A stretch of DNA of 64,000 nucleotides from positions 186,001 to 250,000 of the forward strand of contig NZ_WKRD01000004.1 of assembly GCF_009680455.1 (NCBI RefSeq), given 5' to 3'. Made by a program: the position numbers and the translations under genes. The stretch comes from Lachnospira eligens (GTDB lineage: Bacteria > Bacillota > Clostridia > Lachnospirales > Lachnospiraceae). The first letter of the stretch is position 1. Every line of letters starts with the position of its first letter. Below are positions 38,024 to 46,924 of this stretch, in pieces. The notes below the pieces were generated by a model. That model saw only the letters and a program-made list of their open reading frames with translations. It made no database searches and was not told the DNA's origin.

Positions 38024-39145
38024 ATGAGTAAATTACATACACCTTTCAGATATGATTATGTGGGAAGTTTTTTAAGACCAGAAAGATTAAAGAAGGCAAG
38101 AGCTGATTATGAGAGCGGAAAGATTAACAAGGCAGAGCTTACAGCAGTTGAAGACGACTGCATAAGAGAGCTTGTAGCAAAGGTTAAGGAGCTTGGATAT
38201 CATGTTATTACTGATGGAGAGTTCAGAAGATCTACATGGCATCTTGATTTCATGTGGGGCTTCAATGGCGTTGAGCATAGAAAGACAGTTGACGGTAATA
38301 CAACATTTGATGCAGAAGCAGCAATGATTGATGATACATATATGGTTGGTAAAATATCAGTAAAGGACCATCCATTTGTTGAACATTTCAAATTCGTTAA
38401 GGCATTAGAGGATGAGAACACTGTTGCAAAGCAGACAATTCCTTCACCGGGACAGTTCTACGCATATTTTACGGGCGCAGAGCTTTTAGCAGATACACTT
38501 GCAATCTACGGAACAGAGGAAGCATTTGCAGAAGATGTAATCAAGGCTTACAATGAATTTGTTACTGAAATATATGCAGCAGGCTGTAGAAATCTTCAGT
38601 TTGATGACTGCGTATGGGGTGGAATGGTTAATCCAAAGCTTGCTGTTGCACTTACAGGCAGAAGCGGGGAGGCTCTTGAAGAGTACAAGAAGCTTATGCT
38701 TAAGTTAAACAACGAGGTTGTAGCTGCAGCACCAGAAGATCTTCTTATCAACACACATGTGTGCAGAGGTAACTATCATTCAACATTCTTCAGTTCAGGC
38801 GCATACGACAGCGTTGCTGATTTACTTTTTGGTGAGGAAAATGTTAATGCTTATTATCTTGAATATGATGATGAACGTTCAGGCGGATTTGCACCATTAG
38901 CAAAGGTATCAGGGGATAAGAAGGTTGTTCTTGGACTTGTTACAACTAAGACACCAGCCCTTGAGAACAAGGAGCTTGTTATTAACAGAATTCATGAGGC
39001 AGCAAAATATGTTCCGCTTGACAGACTGTATCTGAGCCCACAGTGTGGATTCGCTTCATGCGAGATTGGAAATAAGCTTACTGAGGAAGAGCAGTGGGCT
39101 AAGTTAAAGCTTGTCAAGGAAATTGCTGAAGAAGTATGGGGATAA
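38024..39145 (+). CDS. MetE C-terminal-like cobalamin-independent methyltransferase (YxjG/YxjH type)
   Basis: A single-domain protein similar to the catalytic half of MetE: YDYVGSFLRPERLKKAR, VITDGEFRRSTWHLDF and the zinc ligands in NTHVCRGNYHST (His, Cys) and LSPQCGFASCEIG (Cys). It likely transfers a methyl group to homocysteine or a related thiol; the methyl donor is not known for this short class. The start is MSKLHTPF because CAGGAGG lies 8 bases upstream. It has 373 residues. No S-box or T-box is seen upstream; there is only a 7-bp inverted repeat AGATATG...CATATCT. Confidence 0.85.
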   Translation: MSKLHTPFRYDYVGSFLRPERLKKARADYESGKINKAELTAVEDDCIRELVAKVKELGYHVITDGEFRRSTWHLDFMWGFNGVEHRKTVDGNTTFDAEAAMIDDTYMVGKISVKDHPFVEHFKFVKALEDENTVAKQTIPSPGQFYAYFTGAELLADTLAIYGTEEAFAEDVIKAYNEFVTEIYAAGCRNLQFDDCVWGGMVNPKLAVALTGRSGEALEEYKKLMLKLNNEVVAAAPEDLLINTHVCRGNYHSTFFSSGAYDSVADLLFGEENVNAYYLEYDDERSGGFAPLAKVSGDKKVVLGLVTTKTPALENKELVINRIHEAAKYVPLDRLYLSPQCGFASCEIGNKLTEEEQWAKLKLVKEIAEEVWG

Positions 39146-39175
39146 GTCCTAGAAAATGAATATATGATGATTTAG

Positions 39176-39213
39176 AAGGATTGGAGATTGTCAGAAGTCT
39201 CCAATCCTTTTTT
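39176..39213 (+). terminator. Terminator after the MetE-like gene
   Basis: A perfect 12-bp stem, AAGGATTGGAGA (39176-39187) with TCTCCAATCCTT (39198-39209), is followed by a T-run. Confidence 0.85.
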
Positions 39214-39320
39214 GATTTTTATCAGTTATAACTGATAAAACTGTCAAACTTTTTTCCGCATGATTTCGTATATTAATATAGAAAAGCAAGTGTGATTAAA
39301 TCAAAAAAGGGAGGGGTTTT

Positions 39321-40148
39321 ATGAGAAAGAAATGGTTTGTTGGCATATTTGTAGCATTGATAAGTATGACATGTATATCAGGTTGTGGAGTTTCTTATAA
39401 AGATTATACGGATATACAGCAGACGGAGACTGAAACTGAGCAGACTGGTGGAATTGAGACGAATCGTGAATATATTATGGAAGCGGATGTTATGAAGTTG
39501 CCATCAGACGCAGTAATTATAGATGATTATTCTAAAGAGGGAACAATTCTTACAAGTCCACATTTAAACTATAATATTAGTATAAAGGTAAATAAGGCTA
39601 TACTGGCTGATAATATGGATGCGTATAAAGAAATTGGTGGTACAGACAGTAATTTTATAGAATGGATAAAAAAGGTTAATTCAAGAGAAGCAGGATTTAC
39701 TAACACATACAATGAAGCAGACGGGACATTTGACAGCAGATATGATGGGATTGGTACTAAGATTTTTATGATATCGGCAGAACTTGTTAATAACTCAGAT
39801 TCAGAAGCCACAATTAATATTGCTGGAATAAAGTCATATAGTCTGGACAGGGAGAATGGGGAGATTACCAGATTGAGTATATGTGAATCAATATTTTACG
39901 ATTATGCAGAATCAACAGGCGCAGATTATGGAAATATGACACTTAAGGCTGGGGAACACCGCAATATAGTTTTATGTATGGTTGAGCCGGACAAGATAGT
40001 AAAAAAATATTACAGAAATGAGAATGGCAGAAATGTTGCGACAGACACTGAGGATATTAATTATGACAATATTTATCTGAGATTAAGCCTTTTAGGGGTT
40101 CAGCAGGTCGCTAACGGGGAAAACTTTATAAAGTTTAATATTGAGTAA
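39321..40148 (+). CDS. Lipoprotein of unknown function, first gene of a six-gene ABC cluster
   Basis: The signal peptide ends in the lipobox ISGC (residue about 22), followed by a Thr/Glu-rich linker. The rest (about residues 60-275) resembles a beta-sandwich domain (IFMISAELVNNSDSEATINI, IYLRLSLLGVQQV) like the one in the third gene of the cluster. GGGAGGGG precedes the ATG. It overlaps the region of the permease start. Possibly a substrate-binding or immunity lipoprotein; not recognised by name. Confidence 0.75.
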   Translation: MRKKWFVGIFVALISMTCISGCGVSYKDYTDIQQTETETEQTGGIETNREYIMEADVMKLPSDAVIIDDYSKEGTILTSPHLNYNISIKVNKAILADNMDAYKEIGGTDSNFIEWIKKVNSREAGFTNTYNEADGTFDSRYDGIGTKIFMISAELVNNSDSEATINIAGIKSYSLDRENGEITRLSICESIFYDYAESTGADYGNMTLKAGEHRNIVLCMVEPDKIVKKYYRNENGRNVATDTEDINYDNIYLRLSLLGVQQVANGENFIKFNIE

Positions 40149-40161
40149 GAAGGTGATGTAT

Positions 40162-40986
40162 ATGGGGCGAATGATAAGAATAGAACTTTACAGAGCTTTT
40201 CATGGGAAAGAACTTAAAGCTGCAATGTTATTAGGAGGGATGCTGGGACTGGCACATTTTGTATTAGAAGTTATACCATCAGTCAGTCATATATTTGACG
40301 GATATCATCCGGATATTGCGTCTTCTGTTGTTGGAAATGTTACGGAAAGCTGGATGGGTGGAATGATTAATCCAGAGATTAATATATACCAGATGGTGGT
40401 ATTTTTATTAATAACTATTCCGTATGCAGCATCATTTTACACAGACAGGAAGTCCGGAATACTTAAGAATATAGCCGTAAGAGGTGAAAAAAGAGAATAT
40501 CTGGCAGCCAAATCTGTAGCGGTGTTTATGACTGCCGGGGTTTCAGCAGTATTTCCGTTGTTACTTAATCTTATGCTTACAATGACAATGTTTCCGGTAA
40601 TTAATTATGACTGGTACCAGCTGCCGAATTATAAGGCATTGTTTATGAATCTTGCTGTTAAAAATGTGATTGCATATTGCATTGTATATATGGCACTGAT
40701 ATTTGTATTTGCAGGACTTATAGCGGGACTGGCATTATCACTGTCATTATATGCTAATAACAGATTTGTTGTATTATCGCTGCCTTTTCTTATATGTATA
40801 GTATCGGGAAGGCTGGTTGTATATTCGGGTAATCCGGTTATAAGGGGGCTTGCAATACAGAAGGTGTTTTATGTTCCACAGAGTTCGCCAACAACATTAG
40901 TTTCTTTATGCATATTGTTTGTTGTGCTTGTTTTATGCGGATATGTGCATTTTATGGTAAGGGGCGTGAAAATGGATGTTTTATAA
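40162..40986 (+). CDS. ABC-2-type membrane subunit
   Basis: About six hydrophobic helices with the look of ABC-2/DUF-type permeases (MIRIELYRAFHGKELKAAML at the start, MVVFLLITIPYAASFYTDR in the middle). ATG 40162 is chosen because GAAGGTG lies six bases upstream; the frame is open from a TTG at 40141. The next gene begins 10 bases inside its end. The ATPase partner is most likely the last gene of the cluster. Confidence 0.72.
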   Translation: MGRMIRIELYRAFHGKELKAAMLLGGMLGLAHFVLEVIPSVSHIFDGYHPDIASSVVGNVTESWMGGMINPEINIYQMVVFLLITIPYAASFYTDRKSGILKNIAVRGEKREYLAAKSVAVFMTAGVSAVFPLLLNLMLTMTMFPVINYDWYQLPNYKALFMNLAVKNVIAYCIVYMALIFVFAGLIAGLALSLSLYANNRFVVLSLPFLICIVSGRLVVYSGNPVIRGLAIQKVFYVPQSSPTTLVSLCILFVVLVLCGYVHFMVRGVKMDVL

Positions 40987-41584
40987 CGACAGATTATCGG
41001 GAAAGCAAAGAAAGCAGAAAATAGCATTGATAGTATGTGCAGTAGTGGTTCTGGCAGTATGGCTTGTGCTTACAATCAGAATTAATACGATTTTTCCATC
41101 CAAAAAGATTGAAAAATGCGGGTATGGGGAATGGATTAATTATACACCTGACATAGCGGATATTATTACAGCAGATGTGAGTATCTCACCGGTATCATGC
41201 AAAATGTATGACAGGGCAGGTATTTTAAAAGATTACACAAAAGAACAGCTTGGAATATTTTCAGAAGGAAAAGACGATTCAGATTATCTTGTATTTACTG
41301 TTGATATAAAAAATAACGGACAGGAGGCTGTAAGCATAAACCGTCTGGCATCATTATTTATCTATTGTACAGAATTTAATGGTGACAGCAACTCTCTGGA
41401 AAGGATGAATACTGATATTAAGACAGTGGCATCAGGTGAAACACAGAGAGTACAATTTGTAACCAACATAAAGTATAAGGATGCATGGATGGTTAATAGC
41501 AGACAGAGATATGCAGAGTCTGATGTTTACATAGTTATGTCACAGTATCCATTAGAGAGAAGAATGGTATTTTCTATTGAATAA
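40976..41584 (+). CDS. Single-pass membrane protein with extracellular beta-rich domain
   Basis: One N-terminal helix (IALIVCAVVVLAVWLVLTI, about residues 16-34) and an extracytoplasmic domain with YLVFTVDIKNNGQEAVSINR, similar in style to the cluster lipoprotein. It is 202 residues long. It overlaps the permease by 11 bases, so the genes are translationally coupled. Function unknown. Confidence 0.7.
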   Translation: MFYNDRLSGKQRKQKIALIVCAVVVLAVWLVLTIRINTIFPSKKIEKCGYGEWINYTPDIADIITADVSISPVSCKMYDRAGILKDYTKEQLGIFSEGKDDSDYLVFTVDIKNNGQEAVSINRLASLFIYCTEFNGDSNSLERMNTDIKTVASGETQRVQFVTNIKYKDAWMVNSRQRYAESDVYIVMSQYPLERRMVFSIE

Positions 41585-41602
41585 TTAATAAAGGGGGATT
41601 TT

Positions 41603-42352
41603 ATGAAGTGGAGAATCTGGAAAAGACCACCGGAGTGGAAAAAGATATCATTGTATGCTGTTGTTATTTTAGTTTCATTATTTGTGTGTGAATATGCATT
41701 TGCAGCAAGAAAGGCAAAGGGCGTCACATGCGTGAAAGATTTTATTATTACATATAATTACAGGGTTGTTCCTTATATAGCAATTCCTGTTATTATGGTT
41801 CTTTTAATATCGTATTTTAGAAGAATGTATGATGATAACAGAATGGTGCGGTATGTTAATATAAGAAATTTTTACATTTCTGTAATTGGTGGGGGAATTG
41901 GCAGGATTGTATTATATGTAGTTATTATGGCTGTCTGGGTGTTTATAGGCGGTGTTGTATCGACACATGGAATTATTGATAACTGGCAGTCAAAAAATGC
42001 GATGGCAAAGAGAGTTTATGGAGCATATCTTACAGACACAAAGTTTATCACAGTGTTTTCAGGAATTTTCATAACATTAATTTTAATGATGATTATAAAC
42101 ATGGAAATGCTGATGATAATACACAGATATATACATAGCTGGATTGCCGGATATTTTATATGCATAGTACTTAATCTGTATATGCTGGTTGAGCAGGGAA
42201 ATGCCAGAGTGCTGAAAACATTTATAACATACAGGGTATACCAGAATGGATGGAGATACAGCAGTCTTGTGTATATGGCTGTGATAGTGGCTGTACTGCT
42301 TATGGTTATATTATTGATGGGAAAATGTGACAGTTTAAGGAGAAACCGATGA
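41603..42352 (+). CDS. Polytopic membrane protein of the ABC cluster
   Basis: About six hydrophobic segments (VILVSLFVCEYAFAA, YIAIPVIMVLLISYF, GRIVLYVVIMAVWVFIGG and more). GGGGG precedes the ATG. It overlaps the next membrane gene by four bases (ATGA). Possibly a second transmembrane subunit. Family not recognised. Confidence 0.7.
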   Translation: MKWRIWKRPPEWKKISLYAVVILVSLFVCEYAFAARKAKGVTCVKDFIITYNYRVVPYIAIPVIMVLLISYFRRMYDDNRMVRYVNIRNFYISVIGGGIGRIVLYVVIMAVWVFIGGVVSTHGIIDNWQSKNAMAKRVYGAYLTDTKFITVFSGIFITLILMMIINMEMLMIIHRYIHSWIAGYFICIVLNLYMLVEQGNARVLKTFITYRVYQNGWRYSSLVYMAVIVAVLLMVILLMGKCDSLRRNR

Positions 42353-43197
42353 TGTTTTGGAATATTTTAAAAAATGATATAGCGCGTGGAATATTTAAAA
42401 GAAAATATTTATACATAATATCGACTGTTGTAATAGCTGCACTGGTAATTATTGCTGATATGAGTCTGGGAAGAAAAACCGGTTCACATGGATATACAGG
42501 TCAGGTATCAGTGGGGGATTTGTTTCAGGTGTTTTACAGGGGCAGCAGAATAATTAAACCAGACAATATGGCAGAATTTTATATATCAGAACAGTATCTG
42601 TTTATGGTTCTTGGCATTGCATTTATTGTAGGAAACTATTGTGTCAGGGATTTTGGCAGTGTGGGTATGCAGATAATAATCAGATGTGGAAGCATTGGCA
42701 AATGGTTTGCAGGTAAAGTTATGTGGTGTTTTGCAAGTGCTTTATATATGACAGCGTTGACGGATATATTAATTGTAATTATAAGTGTAATTCATGGATA
42801 TGAACCGGGACTGGATGTGCATATGGAAGTGCTTCGTATATATGGATATCCAGAGAATGTAACAAATGTGGCAGCAGGTAAAATAGTGGTTATGAGTCTG
42901 GTTCTTCCGTTGCTTTCATTATTTGCCATAGCACTGGTGCAGATGTTTTTATCAATGATATGTTCGTCTGTAATAGCACTTTTACTTATATCAACAGGAA
43001 TGATAATAACGATATTTTCAGGAAATGTATTACTGGTATTCAATGGTCTTATGTGTATGAGAAATAATATATATACTGCTGGAGGAACAGACAGTATTCA
43101 TATGATGATTGCTGATGTTGTAATAATACTTATATCCATAATAGCAGTATATATATATGTCAGCAGGATGGATATATTAAATGCAAAGGAGATATAG
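42349..43197 (+). CDS. ABC-2-type membrane subunit
   Basis: About six hydrophobic segments in 282 residues, starting FWNILKNDIARGIFKRKYLY, a common opening for ABC-2 permeases, and including LYMTALTDILIVIISVIHG. It lies three bases before the ATPase gene, which it probably pairs with. Confidence 0.72.
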   Translation: MMFWNILKNDIARGIFKRKYLYIISTVVIAALVIIADMSLGRKTGSHGYTGQVSVGDLFQVFYRGSRIIKPDNMAEFYISEQYLFMVLGIAFIVGNYCVRDFGSVGMQIIIRCGSIGKWFAGKVMWCFASALYMTALTDILIVIISVIHGYEPGLDVHMEVLRIYGYPENVTNVAAGKIVVMSLVLPLLSLFAIALVQMFLSMICSSVIALLLISTGMIITIFSGNVLLVFNGLMCMRNNIYTAGGTDSIHMMIADVVIILISIIAVYIYVSRMDILNAKEI

Positions 43198-43200
43198 TGT

Positions 43201-43839
43201 ATGAGGGTTGTATTAAGAAATGTGTGTAAAGATATAAAAGGAGCAAGAGTTCTTGATAATGTTAATCTTGAACTTGAAAGTGGCATGGTATATGGTTTTA
43301 AGGGAAAGAACGGTTCTGGAAAAACCATGCTTATGCGTGCTATAAGTGGGCTTATAAAAGTGAAGGGTGAAATTGAGATTGATGGGAAAATACTGGGAAA
43401 AGATTTTACATTTCCACCAAGCATAGGAATTCTTATAGAGAATCCTTCGTTTGTGGCGGAATATACGGGATTGAAGAACCTTGAGATGCTGGCATGTATT
43501 AAGAATAAGATTGAAATTGAAGATATAAGACATGCAATGGAGCAGGTGGGACTGGATCCTGGCGATAAGAGAACCTATAAAAAATATTCACTTGGAATGA
43601 AGCAGAAGCTTGGAATAGCAGCGGCATTTATGGAAAAACCTGATATCATAATTCTTGATGAGCCTATAAATGCGCTCGATGAAGCGTGTGCAAAACAGGT
43701 TCACAAGATACTTGAGGAGCAGAAAAAAAGAGGAGCACTTATTATAATTGCCTGCCATGACAAGGAAGAACTTGAAATGCTGTCAGATGAGATAATTGAG
43801 ATTTATGAGGGCAGGATTGTTGCCGGGGAAAAAGAGTGA
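43201..43839 (+). CDS. ABC transporter ATP-binding subunit
   Basis: Walker A GKNGSGKTM (residues about 38-46), a Q-loop region near ENPSFVAEYTG, signature YSLGMKQKLGIAAAF, Walker B IIILDEPINALDE and the switch histidine in ACHDKEE. At 212 residues it is a short, complete nucleotide-binding domain of the bacteriocin/antibiotic-export class. GGAG lies near the ATG. It is the last gene of the cluster, with a terminator after it. Confidence 0.9.
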   Translation: MRVVLRNVCKDIKGARVLDNVNLELESGMVYGFKGKNGSGKTMLMRAISGLIKVKGEIEIDGKILGKDFTFPPSIGILIENPSFVAEYTGLKNLEMLACIKNKIEIEDIRHAMEQVGLDPGDKRTYKKYSLGMKQKLGIAAAFMEKPDIIILDEPINALDEACAKQVHKILEEQKKRGALIIIACHDKEELEMLSDEIIEIYEGRIVAGEKE

Positions 43840-43861
43840 TTATGAAATGAACTTAAAAACT

Positions 43862-43909
43862 AAGGCAGTTAATTCTTATATAAGGGATTAACTGCCTTTA
43901 AGTTTTTTA
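43862..43909. terminator. Bidirectional terminator between the ABC cluster and kdgK
   Basis: A perfect 12-bp stem (43862-43873 with 43887-43898), flanked by A-rich and T-rich tracts, lies between convergent genes. Confidence 0.8.
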
Positions 43910-43923
43910 TATGAATAATAAAA

Positions 43924-44931
43924 TTATCTCTGAACTTCGTTACCAGCATCAGAGAAAGCGAGCTTCATAACTTCGTCAACTGTAACTAAGTTGTAATCTC
44001 CACTTACAGTATGCTTTAAGCAGCTTGCAGCGTTAGCAAATTCAACTGCCTTCTGAGGGTCAAAGTTGTTGATAAGGCTGTAGATAAGACCAGCGCAGTA
44101 AGCGTCTCCGGCACCGATGTAGTCAAGAATGTGCATGAAAAATTCCTTGCTGTAGTAAGCCTTGCCTTCTGTGTAAATCATTGACTGGAGCTTAAATGTT
44201 GTGATAGAAGTTTCTGTTCTCCATACTGAAGCAACCATCTTGAATGGGAATTTCTTCATAAGTTCCTTGGCAATGTAAGCATTTTTCTCCTCGCCATTAG
44301 CATCGGCAGGATTCATAGAGAAGATACCGATAGCGTCATCTTCGTTAGCGATACATACATCAACATACTGGCATATACGAGACATTGCCTCACATGCCTT
44401 TTCGCTTGACCAGAGCTTGCTTCTGTAGTTTAAGTCACAGCTTACAGTCATGCCTTTTTCCTTAGCCTTCTGGCAGGCTGTGATACAGATATTAGTCATC
44501 TCATCAGAGATTGCAGGTGTGATTCCTGAAAAATGGAACCATGTTGCACCGTCAAATATTTCGTCCCAATTAAAGTCATCAGCAGTAGCAAGCGCAAATG
44601 CAGAACCTGCTCTGTTATAGATAACGTTAGTTGGACGCTGGCTTGTCTTCTTCTCAAGGAAGTAGATACCAATCTGATCGCCGCCACGCACGATATGGTC
44701 TACGCCCACGCCGTACTGACGGAGTGAGTTGATTGCAGCCTGTCCGATTATATGTTTTGGAAGCTTTGTTACATAATTAGCATCAACATCAAAGTTAGCA
44801 AGGGACACAGCAGTATTGGCTTCTCCACCTCCATAAACAGCCTCAAATGCATTGCACTGAGTAAATCTTGCGTTGTTCTCAGGAGAGAGACGAAGCATAA
44901 TTTCACCAAATGTAACAATCTTATCTTTCAT
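43924..44931 (-). CDS. kdgK: PfkB-family sugar kinase, probable 2-keto-3-deoxygluconate kinase
   Basis: The ribokinase fold starts at KIVTFGEIMLRLSPEN, then YGGGEANTAVSLANF and the catalytic DYIGAGDAYCAGLIY with the base aspartate. The sequence closely follows KDG kinases, which phosphorylate 2-keto-3-deoxygluconate from pectin/uronate breakdown. The start MKDKIV is chosen because GAAAGGATT lies upstream; 16 earlier open codons are unlikely. It has 335 residues. No aldolase (kdgA) is adjacent. Exact sugar specificity is inferred. Confidence 0.82.
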   Translation of the reverse strand: MKDKIVTFGEIMLRLSPENNARFTQCNAFEAVYGGGEANTAVSLANFDVDANYVTKLPKHIIGQAAINSLRQYGVGVDHIVRGGDQIGIYFLEKKTSQRPTNVIYNRAGSAFALATADDFNWDEIFDGATWFHFSGITPAISDEMTNICITACQKAKEKGMTVSCDLNYRSKLWSSEKACEAMSRICQYVDVCIANEDDAIGIFSMNPADANGEEKNAYIAKELMKKFPFKMVASVWRTETSITTFKLQSMIYTEGKAYYSKEFFMHILDYIGAGDAYCAGLIYSLINNFDPQKAVEFANAASCLKHTVSGDYNLVTVDEVMKLAFSDAGNEVQR

Positions 44932-45120
44932 TTTTCTTAATCCTTTCTCAATATCAGATTTCCTAAAATAAATATACAAGAATGTATTTTAGCACATTAT
45001 GGCGAAAAATGGGAGTAAAATGTTCTTGATTTGATACATATTTTTTACTATAGTTAAATGTGAAGTAAATATGTGCGTGAAGATTTATAATCTTTTGTAC
45101 ACGTTTGAAAGGATTGAATA

Positions 45121-45801
45121 ATGTTAAGAAATGTTTCATTAGAAGATATATCGGATGGCAGACTGTATACTGAGAATGACCTTGTGCGTGTTGATACTAA
45201 CTCGTGTAAGGGCTGTCAGACTGTATGCTGCCAGAATATGGGAAGTACGATTGTGATTGACCCATATGACTGTTACAAGCTCACAACCGGATTAGGGAAA
45301 ACATTTGAACAGCTTACGATGAACGAGCTTGAGTTAAATGTTGTGGATGGTATTATTATGCCTAATTTAAAAATGCAGAAATCAGACGGAAGATGTGCTT
45401 TTCTTCGTGAAGATAATCTGTGCAATATACATACGATAAGACCGGGAATATGCAGAATGTTCCCACTTGGAAGATACTGGGAGGATGAGACACATTTTAA
45501 ATATATTGTGCAGAAGGGCGAGTGTAATAAGGATAATCTATCGAAGATTAAACTGAAAAAATGGCTTGGCATCGAGGGACTTGCGGAGTATGATTCTTAT
45601 ATTGTCAGATGGCATGAGTATGTGAAGCAGCTTCAGGCGGCACTACCGGGACTTTCAGAGGATAATGTGAAGATTCTTAATACATTTAACTTAAGAGTGT
45701 TCTATATGACGACATATGCCGGATGTGCTGATGATAAGGCATTTTATGCGGAATTTGACAGAAGACTTGCGATGGCTAAGGAAAAGCTGGGACTGATGTA
45801 G
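45121..45801 (+). CDS. YkgJ-type cysteine-cluster protein
   Basis: Eight or more conserved cysteines: NSCKGCQTVCCQN, GRCAFL, NLCNIHTIRPGICRMFPLGR and KGECN. This pattern binds zinc or an Fe-S cluster in the YkgJ family, whose function is not established. It is 226 residues long. GAAAGG precedes the ATG. It ends 37 bases before lgt. Confidence 0.85.
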   Translation: MLRNVSLEDISDGRLYTENDLVRVDTNSCKGCQTVCCQNMGSTIVIDPYDCYKLTTGLGKTFEQLTMNELELNVVDGIIMPNLKMQKSDGRCAFLREDNLCNIHTIRPGICRMFPLGRYWEDETHFKYIVQKGECNKDNLSKIKLKKWLGIEGLAEYDSYIVRWHEYVKQLQAALPGLSEDNVKILNTFNLRVFYMTTYAGCADDKAFYAEFDRRLAMAKEKLGLM

Positions 45802-45838
45802 GATTGGTTCACAGGTGACAGAAAGGAAGATTGATTTT

Positions 45839-46651
45839 ATGAAGACAGATTTATTTCATATAGGAAAGTTCGTAATTCATGGTTATGGACTGATGATTGG
45901 CATAGGTTTTGTGCTGGCACTGCTTGTTGGCGAGTACAGGGCTAAGAAAATGGGAATGAAAGAGGAGGCTCTTATTGATATTGCGATAATTGCGGGAGTA
46001 TCGGGATTTCTTGGAGCAAAGCTGTTGTATATAATAGTGAGCTTTAAGGATTTTATAGAAGATCCTATAGGTGTGCTTGGCTCATCGGGATTCGTTGTAT
46101 ATGGCGGACTTATTGCAGGTGTACTGTGCAACCTTATATATGTAAAGATTAAGAAGTTATCATTCCTTGAATATTTTGACCTGGTAATGCCTGAGATAGC
46201 GCTGGCACAGGGCTTTGGACGAATCGGCTGTTTCCTTGCAGGCTGCTGTTACGGAAGACAGACAGATGCAGCCTGGGGAGTTGTTTTCCCGGCTGGTTCA
46301 CTTGCACCATCAGGAGTTAAACTGATTCCTACACAGCTTATATCATCGGGGGCAGATTTTCTTAATATGGCGTTTCTTATGATAATAGCAGCTAAGTTTT
46401 CTTATACTGCTGTTATGAAGCGCAAGGCTGACGGTAAGGAAGCTGCCGGAAAGCATATGGCAGCAGGTAATATTGGATTCTTATATTGCATAACCTACGG
46501 ACTTGGAAGATTTGCAATTGAGTTCTTAAGAAACGATTACAGAGGTGAGGTCGGAATATTCTCTACATCGCAGTTTATCTCTCTTTTCATTGTGTTACTT
46601 GGTGTGGTTGCGATGGCTGTTAATCATAAGTTGAAAAATGCGGACAGATAG
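45839..46651 (+). CDS. lgt: Prolipoprotein diacylglyceryl transferase
   Basis: Adds diacylglycerol to the lipobox cysteine of prolipoproteins in the membrane. About seven helices, the N-terminal IHGYGLMIGIGFVLA and the signature region GRIGCFLAGCCYG, where many Lgt proteins have GRIGNFxNxE; the Cys-rich version occurs in clostridial paralogues as I recall. RFAIEFLRNDYRG near the end is typical. ATG 45839 is preferred to the GTG at 45815 because of the AAAGGAAG site. It has 270 residues. Confidence 0.87.
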   Translation: MKTDLFHIGKFVIHGYGLMIGIGFVLALLVGEYRAKKMGMKEEALIDIAIIAGVSGFLGAKLLYIIVSFKDFIEDPIGVLGSSGFVVYGGLIAGVLCNLIYVKIKKLSFLEYFDLVMPEIALAQGFGRIGCFLAGCCYGRQTDAAWGVVFPAGSLAPSGVKLIPTQLISSGADFLNMAFLMIIAAKFSYTAVMKRKADGKEAAGKHMAAGNIGFLYCITYGLGRFAIEFLRNDYRGEVGIFSTSQFISLFIVLLGVVAMAVNHKLKNADR

Positions 46652-46664
46652 AAATACTAATATG

Positions 46665-46713
46665 GACTAATCAGCGTTGTATTATAAATTACACTGGCTG
46701 GTTAGTCTTTTTT
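46665..46713 (+). terminator. Terminator after lgt
   Basis: GACTAATCAGC (46665-46675) pairs with GCTGGTTAGTC (46697-46707), followed by T6. The remaining 210 bases up to ptsI are AT-rich; no promoter could be fixed with confidence. Confidence 0.8.
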
Positions 46714-46924
46714 ATTGCCTTTTAATCTGCAATGTATTAATAAAAATACATAATTTATTAAAATATGACAAATAATGCTGGACATTTTGTTAAAAAATTG
46801 TTAATATGTAAACATAATAAAGCGAACGACAATTTAATACATGGAAATTAGTACATTTTAGTTAATATAATAAATATTTGTATATCTGGGGAATGTTTAT
46901 TATTAGAATCTGAGAGGGTAGAAT

